Shown piece after piece: positions 40,672 through 49,582 of a stretch of 64,000 bases of DNA. Position 1 is the stretch's first letter. Each line of letters opens with the position of its first letter. The notes under the pieces were generated by a model. The model did no database searches. It saw nothing but the letters and a program-made list of their open reading frames with translations, and was not told the origin of the DNA. A program made the translations under genes and the position numbers. This DNA is from Corynebacterium pelargi (GTDB taxonomy: Bacteria; Actinomycetota; Actinomycetes; Mycobacteriales; Mycobacteriaceae): assembly GCF_014635485.1 (NCBI RefSeq), contig NZ_BMCX01000002.1, positions 394,396 through 458,395 on the forward strand, read 5' to 3'.

Positions 40672-41739
40672 ATGGCTACATCTACCAAGCAAAACGAGCA
40701 GCGCACCGACGAGTTCGGTATTGAGCGCGCCCACGCAGACGACCCAGGGTTCATTGATAAGTACCGCGAGAAGTGGGAATGGTTCGACCACATCATGCGC
40801 ATGCAGCAGCGCTACAGCAAAAACGGCGGTAACCAGTACGCCGCAGGTATTACCTACTTTTCTGTGCTGTCCATGTTCCCGATTCTCATGCTGAGCTTCG
40901 CTATCGCAGCGATGGTGTTGGTGCGCCAACCGGAGCTGCTCGAACGCCTCCAGGATCGCATCGTCGAGGCCCTCAGCGGCACCTTGGGCGATACGGTCAA
41001 TGAGATTCTCGATACCGCCATTGAGCAACGAAGCGTCATCTTCGGCGTCGGTGGTTTAACCGCCCTGTGGTCCGGGCTTTCCTGGATGAATCACCTTCGT
41101 TATGGTGCTTCGAAGATGTGGCACTACCCGGTTGCCGGCGGCAACTTCATCATGCACAAGCTGCGCGACCTGCTCGGTCTGCTCGGCCTGATGGTGTCGC
41201 TGTTCATCGCCTTCGGTGTCACCGCCGTGGGCTCCTCCGGTCTGACCCAAACGGTGCTCGAATGGCTGCATCTCGACGACGTGCCAGGCATCAACTACCT
41301 CACCTTCGGCGTCACCTTATTAGTCGGTTTGATCGCTAACTACCTGGTGTTCTTGTGGATGCTCAAGTACCTCCCCCGTGGCGAGGTGCCCATGAAGGTG
41401 GCTGCAAAGACCGCAGTCATCGGTGCCGTGGCCTTCGAGATTTTCAAGCAGATCGGTTCGCTGTTCTTCTCCAAGGCTTTGGACAACCCCGCCGGCGCCA
41501 CCTTCGGCCCGATCATCGGTGTGATGGTGTTGCTCTACTTTGTCTGGCGCATCTACCTGTATTGCTGCGCATGGGCAGCCACCACTCCGGAGGCTTTGGC
41601 CATTGCCAAGCTCGACGCTCCCGGACCTGCCGTGATTCACGTTCGCGAGGTAGTCAAGCCCGACACCAGCGTGCTTGCCGTTGGCAGCGCTGCGGTGTCC
41701 GGCATCCGCGATGCCGTCAAGGGCGCGTTCAGGCGCTAA
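40672..41739 (+). CDS. YihY/BrkB family inner membrane protein
   Basis: A 355-aa integral membrane protein of the YihY family (formerly misnamed RNase BN). Six hydrophobic segments are visible, with the typical GNQYAAGITYFSVLSMFPILMLSF start, GLTALWSGLSWMNHLRYGASKMW, and ATFGPIIGVMVLLYFVWRIYLY near the end. The start ATG follows AGAAG. A TAGAAT -10 lies about 45 bp upstream. Its stop lies 7 bp from the convergent dac stop, so its terminator falls inside the dac coding region. Function unknown. Confidence 0.9.
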   Translation: MATSTKQNEQRTDEFGIERAHADDPGFIDKYREKWEWFDHIMRMQQRYSKNGGNQYAAGITYFSVLSMFPILMLSFAIAAMVLVRQPELLERLQDRIVEALSGTLGDTVNEILDTAIEQRSVIFGVGGLTALWSGLSWMNHLRYGASKMWHYPVAGGNFIMHKLRDLLGLLGLMVSLFIAFGVTAVGSSGLTQTVLEWLHLDDVPGINYLTFGVTLLVGLIANYLVFLWMLKYLPRGEVPMKVAAKTAVIGAVAFEIFKQIGSLFFSKALDNPAGATFGPIIGVMVLLYFVWRIYLYCCAWAATTPEALAIAKLDAPGPAVIHVREVVKPDTSVLAVGSAAVSGIRDAVKGAFRR

Positions 41740-41746
41740 AGCAGTA

Positions 41747-42931
41747 TTAGGCGTCTTCTTTTCTTCCAAGGCGCCAGGTGATTGCCCCGAGGATAAAGAG
41801 CAACACCACCCCAGCCCCGGCAAAGACCGGGGCTTTTCCATAGCTTTTCGACGTCGGTTCCGCCGCTTCCTGCGTCGTTTCTTCGCCCTCGTCCTGGTCT
41901 TGCTGTTCTTCTTGGTCTTCAGATTCCAGGCTTCCCACATCGCCGGTGGCAAGATACCCGGCATCAATGAGTGCTTGGGCTTGTTCCCAGGCCCGTCCCG
42001 CATCGATGGTGGAATCGAGCAACACGGCAGCAATGCGTGTGCCGTCTTCGTCTTTGGCGCCTACGAAGGTGTGGTGCGCATCGTCGGTGTAGCCAGTTTT
42101 GCCACCGAGGGCGTCTTCGTCGTTAAGCAAAAGCCCATTATCGTTCCAAACCTCAAAGGTGGTGCCTGCCCCGGCGGGGAATTCCACATAATCGGTGCTG
42201 ATCATCTTGGCAAAGGTCTTGTTCTGCCAGGCGTTGTAATAGGCAACCGAAAGGTCCCTGGCAGAAGTAGACATTCCTGCCTTATCCAAACCGCTGTAAT
42301 CGGCGATATAGGTATCCTTCATGCCCCACTCTTGGGCAAGATCATTGACCTTCTTCAGCGTCGCCTTATCCCCGCCGAGTTCCTGGGCAAGGGCATGGGC
42401 GGCATCATTGCCAGAAGAAAGCAATAGCCCATAGATAAGCTGCTCATTGGTGTAGCTCTCGCCAGGGATCAGGCCCACGGCGGAGCCTTCCATCGAGGTA
42501 TCGTCGCTGGTGGCGGTGTAGGTATCTTTAAGCTTCAATTCATCCAAGGCCACCATCGCCAGCATCACCTTGATCAAACTGGCCGGACGATAACGCCCAT
42601 GCGGATCCTTGGTGGCGATCACTTCACCATTATCGAGGTTAAACACCATCCAGGCGCTGGCATTGGTCTCAGGCACCTCAAAGCCCTTGGCCTTCACCAC
42701 ATCGCAGGAACCAAACTCATTGTCCACGGTGGGAAGGGGAGTAGGAGAAGAAGAACCCGGCGCCACCTGCTCTGAGGTGGTTTCTGCCTTCGGTGGCCGC
42801 AGGCGGTTGGGGCAATCCTTGGTGTCGGGGGCGGTGCTGCGCACGGTGGGCTCGGTTTGCGCCACCGCCGTAAGGGGTGTGGCGGTGGTGGCTGAAAGAG
42901 CAAGAATGAGGGCTGCGCAGCTTCGCTTCAT
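41747..42931 (-). CDS. dacB: D-alanyl-D-alanine carboxypeptidase (serine-type, membrane-anchored)
   Basis: Penicillin-binding-type peptidase that trims pentapeptides of peptidoglycan. The 394-aa preprotein has a signal peptide ending near AVAQ, the active-site tetrad SLIK (S118-K121), SGN (173-175) and KTG (278-280), all in family order. An acidic Glu/Gln-rich linker and a C-terminal membrane helix follow (APVFAGAGVVLLFILGAITW). The ATG at 42931 was chosen; an in-frame TTG two codons upstream is not needed. The 3' coding end also contains a plus-strand terminator and a copy of the dispersed motif. The symbol is by similarity. Confidence 0.92.
   Translation of the reverse strand: MKRSCAALILALSATTATPLTAVAQTEPTVRSTAPDTKDCPNRLRPPKAETTSEQVAPGSSSPTPLPTVDNEFGSCDVVKAKGFEVPETNASAWMVFNLDNGEVIATKDPHGRYRPASLIKVMLAMVALDELKLKDTYTATSDDTSMEGSAVGLIPGESYTNEQLIYGLLLSSGNDAAHALAQELGGDKATLKKVNDLAQEWGMKDTYIADYSGLDKAGMSTSARDLSVAYYNAWQNKTFAKMISTDYVEFPAGAGTTFEVWNDNGLLLNDEDALGGKTGYTDDAHHTFVGAKDEDGTRIAAVLLDSTIDAGRAWEQAQALIDAGYLATGDVGSLESEDQEEQQDQDEGEETTQEAAEPTSKSYGKAPVFAGAGVVLLFILGAITWRLGRKEDA
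41814..41837 (+). terminator. Terminator of the YihY gene, inside the dacB coding sequence
   Basis: A perfect stem GCCCCGG / CCGGGGC with loop CAAAGA, followed by TTTT, on the plus strand. It lies 75 bp after the YihY stop and within the codons for the dacB C-terminal helix (KAPVFAGAG). Confidence 0.8.
41841..41855 (+). repeat. Dispersed motif TAGCTTTTCGACGTC (copy 4)
   Basis: An exact match to the 15 bases shared by copies 1 and 2, here inside dacB, where it encodes part of TSKSY at the start of the C-terminal anchor. Confidence 0.65.
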
Positions 42932-42952
42932 AAGCAACTATGGTGCCCATAA

Positions 42953-43023
42953 TGAACACCCCGGGGGCGGAGCCACGCGGGGTGTTCGAGGGAAGTTCCT
43001 GCCCAAGCCTTTCAAGGCTTGGG
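42953..43023. other. Two hairpins between dacB and the 403-aa gene
   Basis: Arms GAACACCCC / GGGGTGTTC (42953-42989) and CCCAAGCC / GGCTTGGG (about 43001-43023). They may end transcription of the leftward gene at 43034-44245, but no clear T tract follows. Confidence 0.45.
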
Positions 43024-43033
43024 CGCAAGCAGG

Positions 43034-44245
43034 CTATTTGCTCATGCGCTTGCTCAACATGGCCTCAAGTTCGCGCCATGATTGTGCGTGCTCATCAAAA
43101 GGCGGGGTGGGGGTGTAGCCGGACACGCGGTTTTTGCCCAGCATGTAGGAAAGGTAATCCTGGATCCTGGGGTTGGCCAGGAAGTAGGAGTTCAAGGAAT
43201 CATCCTGTGCCCAGTCGGCCGCGTCGGCCATGAGCTCATAGGCTCGTGCCATCTGCTCGGTATCCACGGCCTCGATGCCGGTGTTGATATCGCGGGCGAT
43301 GCCATTGAAGGAATACACATTGTCTGGGTGTACTTCTACTTCCAACTCACCGGCGTTAATGCGCACCATCAGATCCTCCCAGGTGCTGACCTTGGCTAGG
43401 TCGTGCTCATCGTGTTCGGCCAACCAGCGCAGCATGGCCTTGGAGGAGGGGAAGGTGTTGATTTCCCCGAAACGGCCCAAGAAGACGGGCTGGCCTGCCA
43501 CATAGGTGCGAAGGCTATAGACCTGGCGGCCTTCGATGGCCACCTTGATCGGATCGATGCCGGCGGCAGCCCAGGCGGTGAGGTCATAGGGATCGGCCTG
43601 CTCCTTGGCTTCTTGTTCAGCGGCCTTGGCTTGGGCTTCTTCTTCCTTCTTGGCGCTTAAGGCCGCGTCGATGCGGGCTTGAGCATCGCCTGCATCCACG
43701 CTGCGCAGGGTCACGGCGGCGTCGATGGCGTCGATAATGCCATCCCAACGATCAAGCACGGCTCGGCCAATATTGGTCCAGAGCACCGGATCTGCCTGGA
43801 GGTGCTCGGCGCCACGTTCGACGTTTTGCAGCACCATGTAGTTGCCAAAGAACTCGCGCACCTGCTCTAAGTCGAGGACGGTGCCAAGGCTTCGCACGAT
43901 GTGGAAGCAGCGCGCTACTTCGGAAACATTGCGGTGCGAGGGGCGGTCGGCCAGGGCTGCGGGCATGCCCACCAGGTCGTAGCAGTGGCGGGGCGTGGGG
44001 GTGACCTTGTTTACTGCCTGTTGGCGAAACGCCTCCCATTGAGGGTGGTGGCTGAAGTCGTGGTGGGGTTCTTCTTCGATAAACGCCAGGAGTTCACCGG
44101 TAGAGCCGAACACCAGCAGTTCATCGCCTTGGCCTAAAAAGGCCTGCCATTCATTGCCGTGCTCGCGCCAGGAGGGCGCCCAGAGCGTATAGACGTCGCC
44201 CTCGGTGAGCGAGAGTTGCACAGGAACAATGCCGTTAGTAGCCAT
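43034..44245 (-). CDS. Conserved actinobacterial protein of unknown function
   Basis: A 403-aa soluble protein without signal peptide or membrane segment. There is an Ala/Glu/Lys-rich coiled-coil-like linker around residues 215-240 (SAKKEEEAQAKAAEQEAKEQ). It separates an N-terminal half with aromatic, acidic stretches (GDVYTLWAPSWREHGNEWQA) from a C-terminal half with a similar theme (EGRQVYSLRTYVAGQPVFLG). The two halves may be related. The ATG at 44245 is chosen over 44269 because TAGTAT lies about 9 bp before it, a likely leaderless start. It sits between the NlpC/P60 and carboxypeptidase genes, so an envelope link is possible but unproved. Confidence 0.8.
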   Translation of the reverse strand: MATNGIVPVQLSLTEGDVYTLWAPSWREHGNEWQAFLGQGDELLVFGSTGELLAFIEEEPHHDFSHHPQWEAFRQQAVNKVTPTPRHCYDLVGMPAALADRPSHRNVSEVARCFHIVRSLGTVLDLEQVREFFGNYMVLQNVERGAEHLQADPVLWTNIGRAVLDRWDGIIDAIDAAVTLRSVDAGDAQARIDAALSAKKEEEAQAKAAEQEAKEQADPYDLTAWAAAGIDPIKVAIEGRQVYSLRTYVAGQPVFLGRFGEINTFPSSKAMLRWLAEHDEHDLAKVSTWEDLMVRINAGELEVEVHPDNVYSFNGIARDINTGIEAVDTEQMARAYELMADAADWAQDDSLNSYFLANPRIQDYLSYMLGKNRVSGYTPTPPFDEHAQSWRELEAMLSKRMSK

Positions 44246-44265
44246 GGCAAAAGATACTAGCGTTA

Positions 44266-45111
44266 TCAACCTTGAGGCCGGTAGTAGCCCTTAAAGGGCA
44301 TGCCCATATTGGTGGTTCTCAGTGGTGAGATTTGCACCGGGCTGCCCGCTTCGATGATCTGTCCATTGCCTGCATACATCGCCACATGCCCATCCCAGAC
44401 CAGCAGATCGCCTTCAATCAACTCCGCCTGCGATACCTGCCTGCCCACATTCTGATGCTCAGCTAAACGCGGCAGTTCCACCCCAGCCTCACGCCAGGCA
44501 TAGGACGTCAGCCCCGAGCAATCAAAGCCACCGGGTTGGGTGCCACCCCACACATACGGGGTGCCAAGCTGGGACTTTGCCGCCGCAAGTGCCGCTTTGC
44601 CGCGCGCACGTTCCTCGGCCGTGGCCTGCCCATCGGACTGGATTGGGCCTCCAAGACCGTAGCTTTCAACGTGTTCTTGGCCGGCGATGCCTTCTAAGGT
44701 GGCGGTATCTGAGGATAATCGCGCCTGGGCCTCTTCTAAGCGCCGATACGCCGCCTCCACATAAATGCCCGGCAGGCTTGCCATATTGCTCGCCGCACTC
44801 AAAGCCAGTGCTGGGTTCGCGCTGAGCATTTTTGGGATATACACGCTGGCCTCGGCAAGAAATTGCTGGCCTAGGTGGGCAATATCAGTGGCAATGGCCT
44901 CAAATTCCGGTGCGGCGCGCTGCACAATCGCCTCCACGGTGGCGATATCACTTGCCAGTAGTGCGGCTTGCCCAGGAAGTTTCGCTTGCTTTTCGACGAT
45001 CCCCGCCAACTCCTGGGTACTGCCAAAGCCCACAGGCACCGGCAAGGTGGTGTGCAGTGGTGAAGGGATAAGCGCTCGCAGCATAGTGATGCCGGCTTCT
45101 AAAGGGATCAT
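44266..45111 (-). CDS. NlpC/P60 family peptidoglycan hydrolase
   Basis: A 281-aa protein with a helical N-terminal region (about 30-170) and a C-terminal NlpC/P60 cysteine peptidase domain. The domain has catalytic Cys198 in GGFDCSGLTSYAW, His242 in VWDGHVAMYAG, and a polar residue after GNGQIIEA. This enzyme class cuts gamma-D-Glu-meso-diaminopimelate bonds in peptidoglycan. No obvious signal peptide is seen, so export would need its small upstream partner or another route. It overlaps the upstream 95-aa gene by 4 bp (ATGA). Confidence 0.87.
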   Translation of the reverse strand: MIPLEAGITMLRALIPSPLHTTLPVPVGFGSTQELAGIVEKQAKLPGQAALLASDIATVEAIVQRAAPEFEAIATDIAHLGQQFLAEASVYIPKMLSANPALALSAASNMASLPGIYVEAAYRRLEEAQARLSSDTATLEGIAGQEHVESYGLGGPIQSDGQATAEERARGKAALAAAKSQLGTPYVWGGTQPGGFDCSGLTSYAWREAGVELPRLAEHQNVGRQVSQAELIEGDLLVWDGHVAMYAGNGQIIEAGSPVQISPLRTTNMGMPFKGYYRPQG

Positions 45112-45395
45112 TGTGGCATCGCCTTATCGAGTTGGTGGCCAAGGGCGTGATCGTGGTCGATGATCTGCCCGAGTACCTGGCGCTGTTCTGTTGCGATGCG
45201 TGTTGCTTCTGCTGCCTGGGCGTGAAGGCGCTCGTACAGGCTTTGGTTGGCTCGATTGAGCGCGGCGATAAATGAGCCGGTGCCAGGCGACGATTCCCCT
45301 GCCACAGGCGGTGGGCAGTGTTGGGCTTGGGCCTTGTGCGCCTCAGCGAGCAGGTGCCGGATGTGGGTCGTGGTCTGTGTTTGAGAAAGCTCCAT
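45108..45395 (-). CDS. Small helical protein coupled to the NlpC/P60 gene
   Basis: A 95-aa, mostly helical, Gln/Ala/His-rich protein without membrane segment. A Pro-rich turn (CPPPVAGESSPGTGS) separates two helices, giving a helical-hairpin shape somewhat like small secreted WXG/PE-type partners, though no WXG motif is present. The stop overlaps the NlpC/P60 start by 4 bp, so the products are probably made in equal amounts and may interact. Function unknown. Confidence 0.75.
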   Translation of the reverse strand: MELSQTQTTTHIRHLLAEAHKAQAQHCPPPVAGESSPGTGSFIAALNRANQSLYERLHAQAAEATRIATEQRQVLGQIIDHDHALGHQLDKAMPQ

Positions 45396-45451
45396 ACCAA
45401 TGTTTGACGTAAAAAAGGGCTCTGCGGTTCCACACCGCTACGATGAGATGC

Positions 45452-46087
45452 ATGGACATCACTATCGTCGATCATCCGCTCGCTGCTTCGCGTCTGAGTA
45501 TTATGCGCGATGAACGCACCGACAACGCCGCCTTCCGCGCAGCGCTCGCCGATCTCGGGGCCATGCTGATTTATGAGGCTTCGCGTGATCTGGCTATCGA
45601 GCAATTTCCTCTCCAAACCCCAGTGGCTGAAACCACCGGCACCCGCCTGGAGGATCCGCCAATCATCGTGCCCGTGATTCGTGCCGGCTTGGGCATGATT
45701 GACCCGGCGCTTTCGATGATTCCGGACGCGCAGGTTGGGTTTATTGGCCTTGCTCGCGATGAAAAGACCCACGAGCCGGTGCCCTACCTTGAGGCACTGC
45801 CCGAGGATCTCACCGGCCGCACCGTCTTTTGTGTCGACCCCATGTTGGCCACCGGTGGATCGCTGCTGCACGCCATCCGCCTGCTTGCTGAACGCGGCGC
45901 TACCGACATCACCGCGGTGTGCATGGTTTCTGCCCAGCCGGGTGTGGATGCTCTTGCGGCTTCTGGCCTGCCGGTTCGTTTGCTTACCGCCACCATTGAC
46001 CCCGAGCTCAACGAGGACGCCTATATCGTTCCTGGCCTTGGCGATGCCGGCGATCGCCTCTACGGCCCGCGCAATATCGACCTCTAA
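45452..46087 (+). CDS. upp: Uracil phosphoribosyltransferase
   Basis: Salvage enzyme making UMP from uracil and PRPP, 211 aa. Motifs: [20 protein letters not shown] and the PRPP loop [15 protein letters not shown], with C-terminal [11 protein letters not shown]. The ATG at 45452 is chosen over 45443 because the alignment starts [15 protein letters not shown] and TACGAT lies 7 bp before it, which suggests a leaderless transcript. It diverges from the 95-aa gene. Confidence 0.95.
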   Translation: MDITIVDHPLAASRLSIMRDERTDNAAFRAALADLGAMLIYEASRDLAIEQFPLQTPVAETTGTRLEDPPIIVPVIRAGLGMIDPALSMIPDAQVGFIGLARDEKTHEPVPYLEALPEDLTGRTVFCVDPMLATGGSLLHAIRLLAERGATDITAVCMVSAQPGVDALAASGLPVRLLTATIDPELNEDAYIVPGLGDAGDRLYGPRNIDL

Positions 46088-46114
46088 GGCCAACTGGCCA
46101 TCACCTTCCTGCGA

Positions 46115-46155
46115 TGCCCAATACATTTGGCGGTGCTTGTCTAATGTATTGGGCA
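46115..46155. promoter_or_regulatory. 13-bp perfect inverted repeat before the HTH gene
   Basis: Arms TGCCCAATACATT (46115-46127) and AATGTATTGGGCA (46143-46155) around a 15-bp spacer. The right arm covers a -10 like TAATGT, and the ATG of the regulator lies 12 bp further. Position and symmetry suggest an operator for autoregulation. No T tract follows, so it is not a typical upp terminator. Confidence 0.6.
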
Positions 46156-46166
46156 AACTCGCGCGC

Positions 46167-46610
46167 ATGGCAGGTGAACGGCAGGCGTGGTCGAGCTACG
46201 GATACGTCTTTGGACGTCGGCTCCAGCGCCTGCGCACCATGCGAGGTTTAAGCCAAGATCGCCTAGCTGAGCTGGCCGATATCAGCCGCAATCAGATCTC
46301 AAATCTTGAACGCAACAATAACAACGGCAACTCCACCTCAGACCCCACCATGTCTACGGTCTACACCCTTGCCCGAGCACTGCACGTGCCACCGGCTGCG
46401 CTTCTACCCAACGTGGGCGAATACGTCACCGATATCTGCCCCGATACCGCAGATCTAGCCGTTGAGGTGGTCTGGCCGAATGATCCAACCGATACCCTCG
46501 CCTTTGATGTAGACCACGTCTTTTTCGCCCTACCAGGCGATTCGCCATCCTTCGCGCTGCCGCAGGGCAAAGGCGAAGCCACACACCCCGCCCCCGAGGC
46601 TGAGCAATAG
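46167..46610 (+). CDS. XRE-family helix-turn-helix transcription regulator
   Basis: A 147-aa DNA-binding protein. The N-terminal Cro/C1-type HTH spans about residues 14-75 (FGRRLQRLRTMRGLSQDRLA and ISRNQISNLERNNNNGNS), with an unusual Asn/Gly/Ser-rich insertion after the recognition helix. The C-terminal half is acidic and Pro-rich, without a known sensor domain. The open frame extends far upstream inside upp, but the ATG at 46167 is the first sensible start after upp and lies behind a perfect inverted repeat. Its targets are unknown; the neighbouring pmm and upp genes or itself are candidates. Confidence 0.82.
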   Translation: MAGERQAWSSYGYVFGRRLQRLRTMRGLSQDRLAELADISRNQISNLERNNNNGNSTSDPTMSTVYTLARALHVPPAALLPNVGEYVTDICPDTADLAVEVVWPNDPTDTLAFDVDHVFFALPGDSPSFALPQGKGEATHPAPEAEQ

Positions 46611-46617
46611 CCCCGGG

Positions 46618-48147
46618 CTACATGTGGTGCAATTGGCGCTCCACATCGGCAATGGCTCGGGCTAGCAGCGCTTCGCTGCCACCGCCTTGGAATTCCACAT
46701 AGGCCTTCACCTTCGGCTCCGTGCCTGAAGCACGCACCATCACCCGCAACTGGCCCTCATCGCTGCTGCCCACCAGGCCGTGATCTTTATGCTCCATGGC
46801 AATACCAGCGATGCTCGTTGGCGGGTTCTCCTTCCACAGTGCCACCAGGGCTGCTGGATCCGTGGTGCGCACTGCTACCTGCTCGCCAATAAAGAAGCCA
46901 TATTGGCGGTGCAAGGACCGCAGCTCGTCAATGAGCGTTAAACCCTGCCCTTTGAGTTCTGCGGCCCAGGAACATACCGCGAGGGCAGTGGCGATGCCGT
47001 CTTTATCGTCGACAAGCCAAGGTGCCGGAGCAATGCCAACGGCCTCCTCATAGGCATAATCCAAGGTGGTTTCACCCGCGGCGGCGCAGATATTTTTGAA
47101 CCCCGTGGGCGTTTCCAAATACCGCCAACCACGATCGGCGGCAATGGTGGGCAACAGGCGCGAAGACACCACCGTGGACGCCACTACCGGGGTGTGCTCG
47201 CAGCCCTGGAGCAAACGGGTGGCAAGCAGCGGGCCAGTCTCGTCACCGCGTAGCATGCGCAACTCGCCGCGATCGCGCACCCCCACAGCGCAACGATCCG
47301 CATCCGGGTCCAAAGCGATCAGCACATCGGCTTGGACTTCCTCGCCGCGCTCAAGCAATTGCCGCACCGCAGCGGGTTCCTCGGGATTAGGGAAATCCAC
47401 GCTGGGGAAGGTCGGGTCGGGATAGTGCTGGCTCATCACCGGAAAGACCTGGGCAAAACCGGCTGCCTGCAAAGCAGACGCAAGGGTGCGCCCACCCACA
47501 CCATGCATCGCGGTCATGGCAATGCGGATATTGGCCCGATCGCTATTGGCGCGCAGAAGATCAGCTTGTCCGGGGTGAACCACATCGACAACATCGTCGA
47601 TATAGCGGCGCACCATGTCATTGCAGGGGCGAACAGTCACTCTCGGCACCGATTCAGGTTCGATCGTGTTGATCATCTCCTCGATGGCATCGGCGCCATC
47701 GCGAAGCTGGCGGCCAGAGGAGGTGTACAACTTATAGCCATTTTCGGCAGAGGGATTGTGCGAGGCAGTAATCTGCACACCGCCATCGAGTCCCCATTTG
47801 CGCACCAGCCACGGCACCAACTGGGTAGGGGTAGCGGTGGGGAAGAGCAGCACCTCGAAGCCGAAACCGGCAAAGACTTCAGCGGCGGTGGTGGCAAAGG
47901 CGTGGGAGCCATAGCGGCCGTCGTAGCCCACCACCACCCGAAGGGCTGGGTCTTCTTCCCGAAAGGCCATGCCGATGCCTTGTTCTTCAGGAAAATTCTG
48001 GGCGTGGGGGTGGGGGTGCGATGCTGCCTGCTGCGCCAACCACGCAGCCACCGCGGCGCTAATGCGAGTTACCTGACGAACATTCATTTGGTGCTCGGCA
48101 GGCCCGATCGGGGCTCGCATCCCGGCGGTACCGAAGCTCAAACTCAT
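46618..48147 (-). CDS. pmmB: Phosphoglucomutase/phosphomannomutase
   Basis: Alpha-D-phosphohexomutase interconverting hexose 1- and 6-phosphates, needed for cell-wall polysaccharide and lipoglycan precursors. The 509-aa chain has the phosphoserine loop ITASHNPSAENGY (Ser129), the metal loop DPDADRCAVG, sugar-binding EEAVGIAPAPWL and the C-terminal phosphate loop VRASGTEPKVKAYVE. The ATG at 48147 is preferred to the TTG at 48159. Substrate preference (mannose or glucose) cannot be told from sequence; the symbol follows the corynebacterial neighbourhood. Confidence 0.92.
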   Translation of the reverse strand: MSLSFGTAGMRAPIGPAEHQMNVRQVTRISAAVAAWLAQQAASHPHPHAQNFPEEQGIGMAFREEDPALRVVVGYDGRYGSHAFATTAAEVFAGFGFEVLLFPTATPTQLVPWLVRKWGLDGGVQITASHNPSAENGYKLYTSSGRQLRDGADAIEEMINTIEPESVPRVTVRPCNDMVRRYIDDVVDVVHPGQADLLRANSDRANIRIAMTAMHGVGGRTLASALQAAGFAQVFPVMSQHYPDPTFPSVDFPNPEEPAAVRQLLERGEEVQADVLIALDPDADRCAVGVRDRGELRMLRGDETGPLLATRLLQGCEHTPVVASTVVSSRLLPTIAADRGWRYLETPTGFKNICAAAGETTLDYAYEEAVGIAPAPWLVDDKDGIATALAVCSWAAELKGQGLTLIDELRSLHRQYGFFIGEQVAVRTTDPAALVALWKENPPTSIAGIAMEHKDHGLVGSSDEGQLRVMVRASGTEPKVKAYVEFQGGGSEALLARAIADVERQLHHM

Positions 48148-48327
48148 GGGCTGATCCAATCAAATGTTTGCTCAGAATAGGGTGTTACCCTCAAGAGTAG
48201 TAGACGCAGCTTTGGGCCCTCGTAGGCTGAACAAAGTTGCATATAGTGCAGCAATCACGCATGCACACCGCGTGTACTACTGAAGCAATGGTGTACGTGG
48301 CGCAGAAAGAACATAGGGAGGCAATAG

Positions 48328-49530
48328 GTGATGCTCGAAGGCCGGGGTGAAATCGAGGCATATGTCCTGGATTGGCTGAAAAAGCACCAATACACCGTGC
48401 TGGACTGGCGCAGGCACCTGCACCAGCACCCCGAACTCTCACACATGGAATACGCCACCACCGAGTTCATTGCCATGCAATTGCGCGCCCGCGGGATGAA
48501 TCCGCAGCGCTTCCCCAACACCGGGCTCATGGTGGATATTGGCCCCGATACCCCCGAGCGCATCGCCTTTCGCGCCGATATCGACGCACTGCCGATTACC
48601 GAACACGAACACGAAGGTGCCTCGAAAAACGTTGGCGTGATGCATGCCTGCGGCCACGATATTCACACCGCCATTGCGCTCGGCTTTGCCTGCGCCCTGC
48701 AAAACGCCCCGCTGCGAAGCGGGGTGCGCATCATCTTCCAGCCGGCTGAAGAAGTCATGGATGGTGGCGCACCGGAGGTGATCTCCTACGGGGCCTTAGA
48801 AGGCGTGAGCTCCATTTTTGCCCTTCACGCGGAACCGAAGCTCAAGGTGGGCAAGATCGGTGTGCGCACCGGCGCGATCACCTCCGCCGGCGACATTATC
48901 GAGATCAAAGTCAAAGGCCCAGGAGGTCACAGCTCGCGCCCGCACCTGACCGCCGATGTGGTGTATGGCCTGTCCAAGCTCGTGGTGGAGTTGCCCGGTT
49001 TGCTCTCGCGCCGCGTAGATCCCCGCACCGGCACGGTCTTGGTATTTGGCACCATCAATGCAGGCTATGCCGCTAATGCCATCCCGGAAGAAGGCAGCGT
49101 GATGGGCACCATCCGCACCGGGGACATCGTGGTGTGGCGCTCGATCCAGGCGCTGCTTCGCGAGCTCGTAGCCCAGGTGCTTGCCCCCACAGGCTGCGAA
49201 TTTGAGATTCGCTACACCGTGGGCGTGCCGCCGGTGATGAATGATGATGTGGCAACCGCAGTGCTTGCCGACGCCGCACGCACCCTTGGCCCACAGGCCG
49301 TGGTGCAGGCACCGCAATCTTCTGGTGGCGAGGACTTCTCGTGGTATCTCGAACATGTTCCAGGCTCGATGGCTCGATTGGGTTGCTGGGACGGCAAAGG
49401 CGAACCGCAGGATTTGCACCGCGCCGGGCTCATGCCAGACGAGCGCTGCATTCCGATCGGTATCCAATTGTTTGCGGGGATCGTCGACAGGCTTTTGGAT
49501 GCCGAAGCAATGCAGCACCTTCGCACTTAG
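48328..49530 (+). CDS. M20 family amidohydrolase/peptidase
   Basis: Zinc-dependent amidohydrolase of the N-acyl-amino-acid/hippurate hydrolase type, 400 aa. Metal ligands are visible in MHACGHDIHTAIALG and the catalytic Glu pair in QPAEEVMDGGAPE; a dimerisation domain (VKGPGGHSSRPHLTADVVYG) and GGEDFSWYLE follow. GGGAGG at 48316 gives 6 bp to the GTG at 48328 and 9 bp to the ATG at 48331, so either start is possible. The natural substrate is unknown; aminoacylated or peptidoglycan-derived amides are typical for the family. Confidence 0.9.
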   Translation: MMLEGRGEIEAYVLDWLKKHQYTVLDWRRHLHQHPELSHMEYATTEFIAMQLRARGMNPQRFPNTGLMVDIGPDTPERIAFRADIDALPITEHEHEGASKNVGVMHACGHDIHTAIALGFACALQNAPLRSGVRIIFQPAEEVMDGGAPEVISYGALEGVSSIFALHAEPKLKVGKIGVRTGAITSAGDIIEIKVKGPGGHSSRPHLTADVVYGLSKLVVELPGLLSRRVDPRTGTVLVFGTINAGYAANAIPEEGSVMGTIRTGDIVVWRSIQALLRELVAQVLAPTGCEFEIRYTVGVPPVMNDDVATAVLADAARTLGPQAVVQAPQSSGGEDFSWYLEHVPGSMARLGCWDGKGEPQDLHRAGLMPDERCIPIGIQLFAGIVDRLLDAEAMQHLRT

Positions 49531-49582
49531 GCGTTACACTTGAAGCACATACGCCCTTTTCTAACCCCAAACCCACGGAGGA

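Noticed and set aside
45735..46166. Upstream extension of the HTH regulator through upp
   Set aside because: The frame is open by chance inside upp. The protein similarity begins only after the ATG at 46167, behind an inverted repeat.
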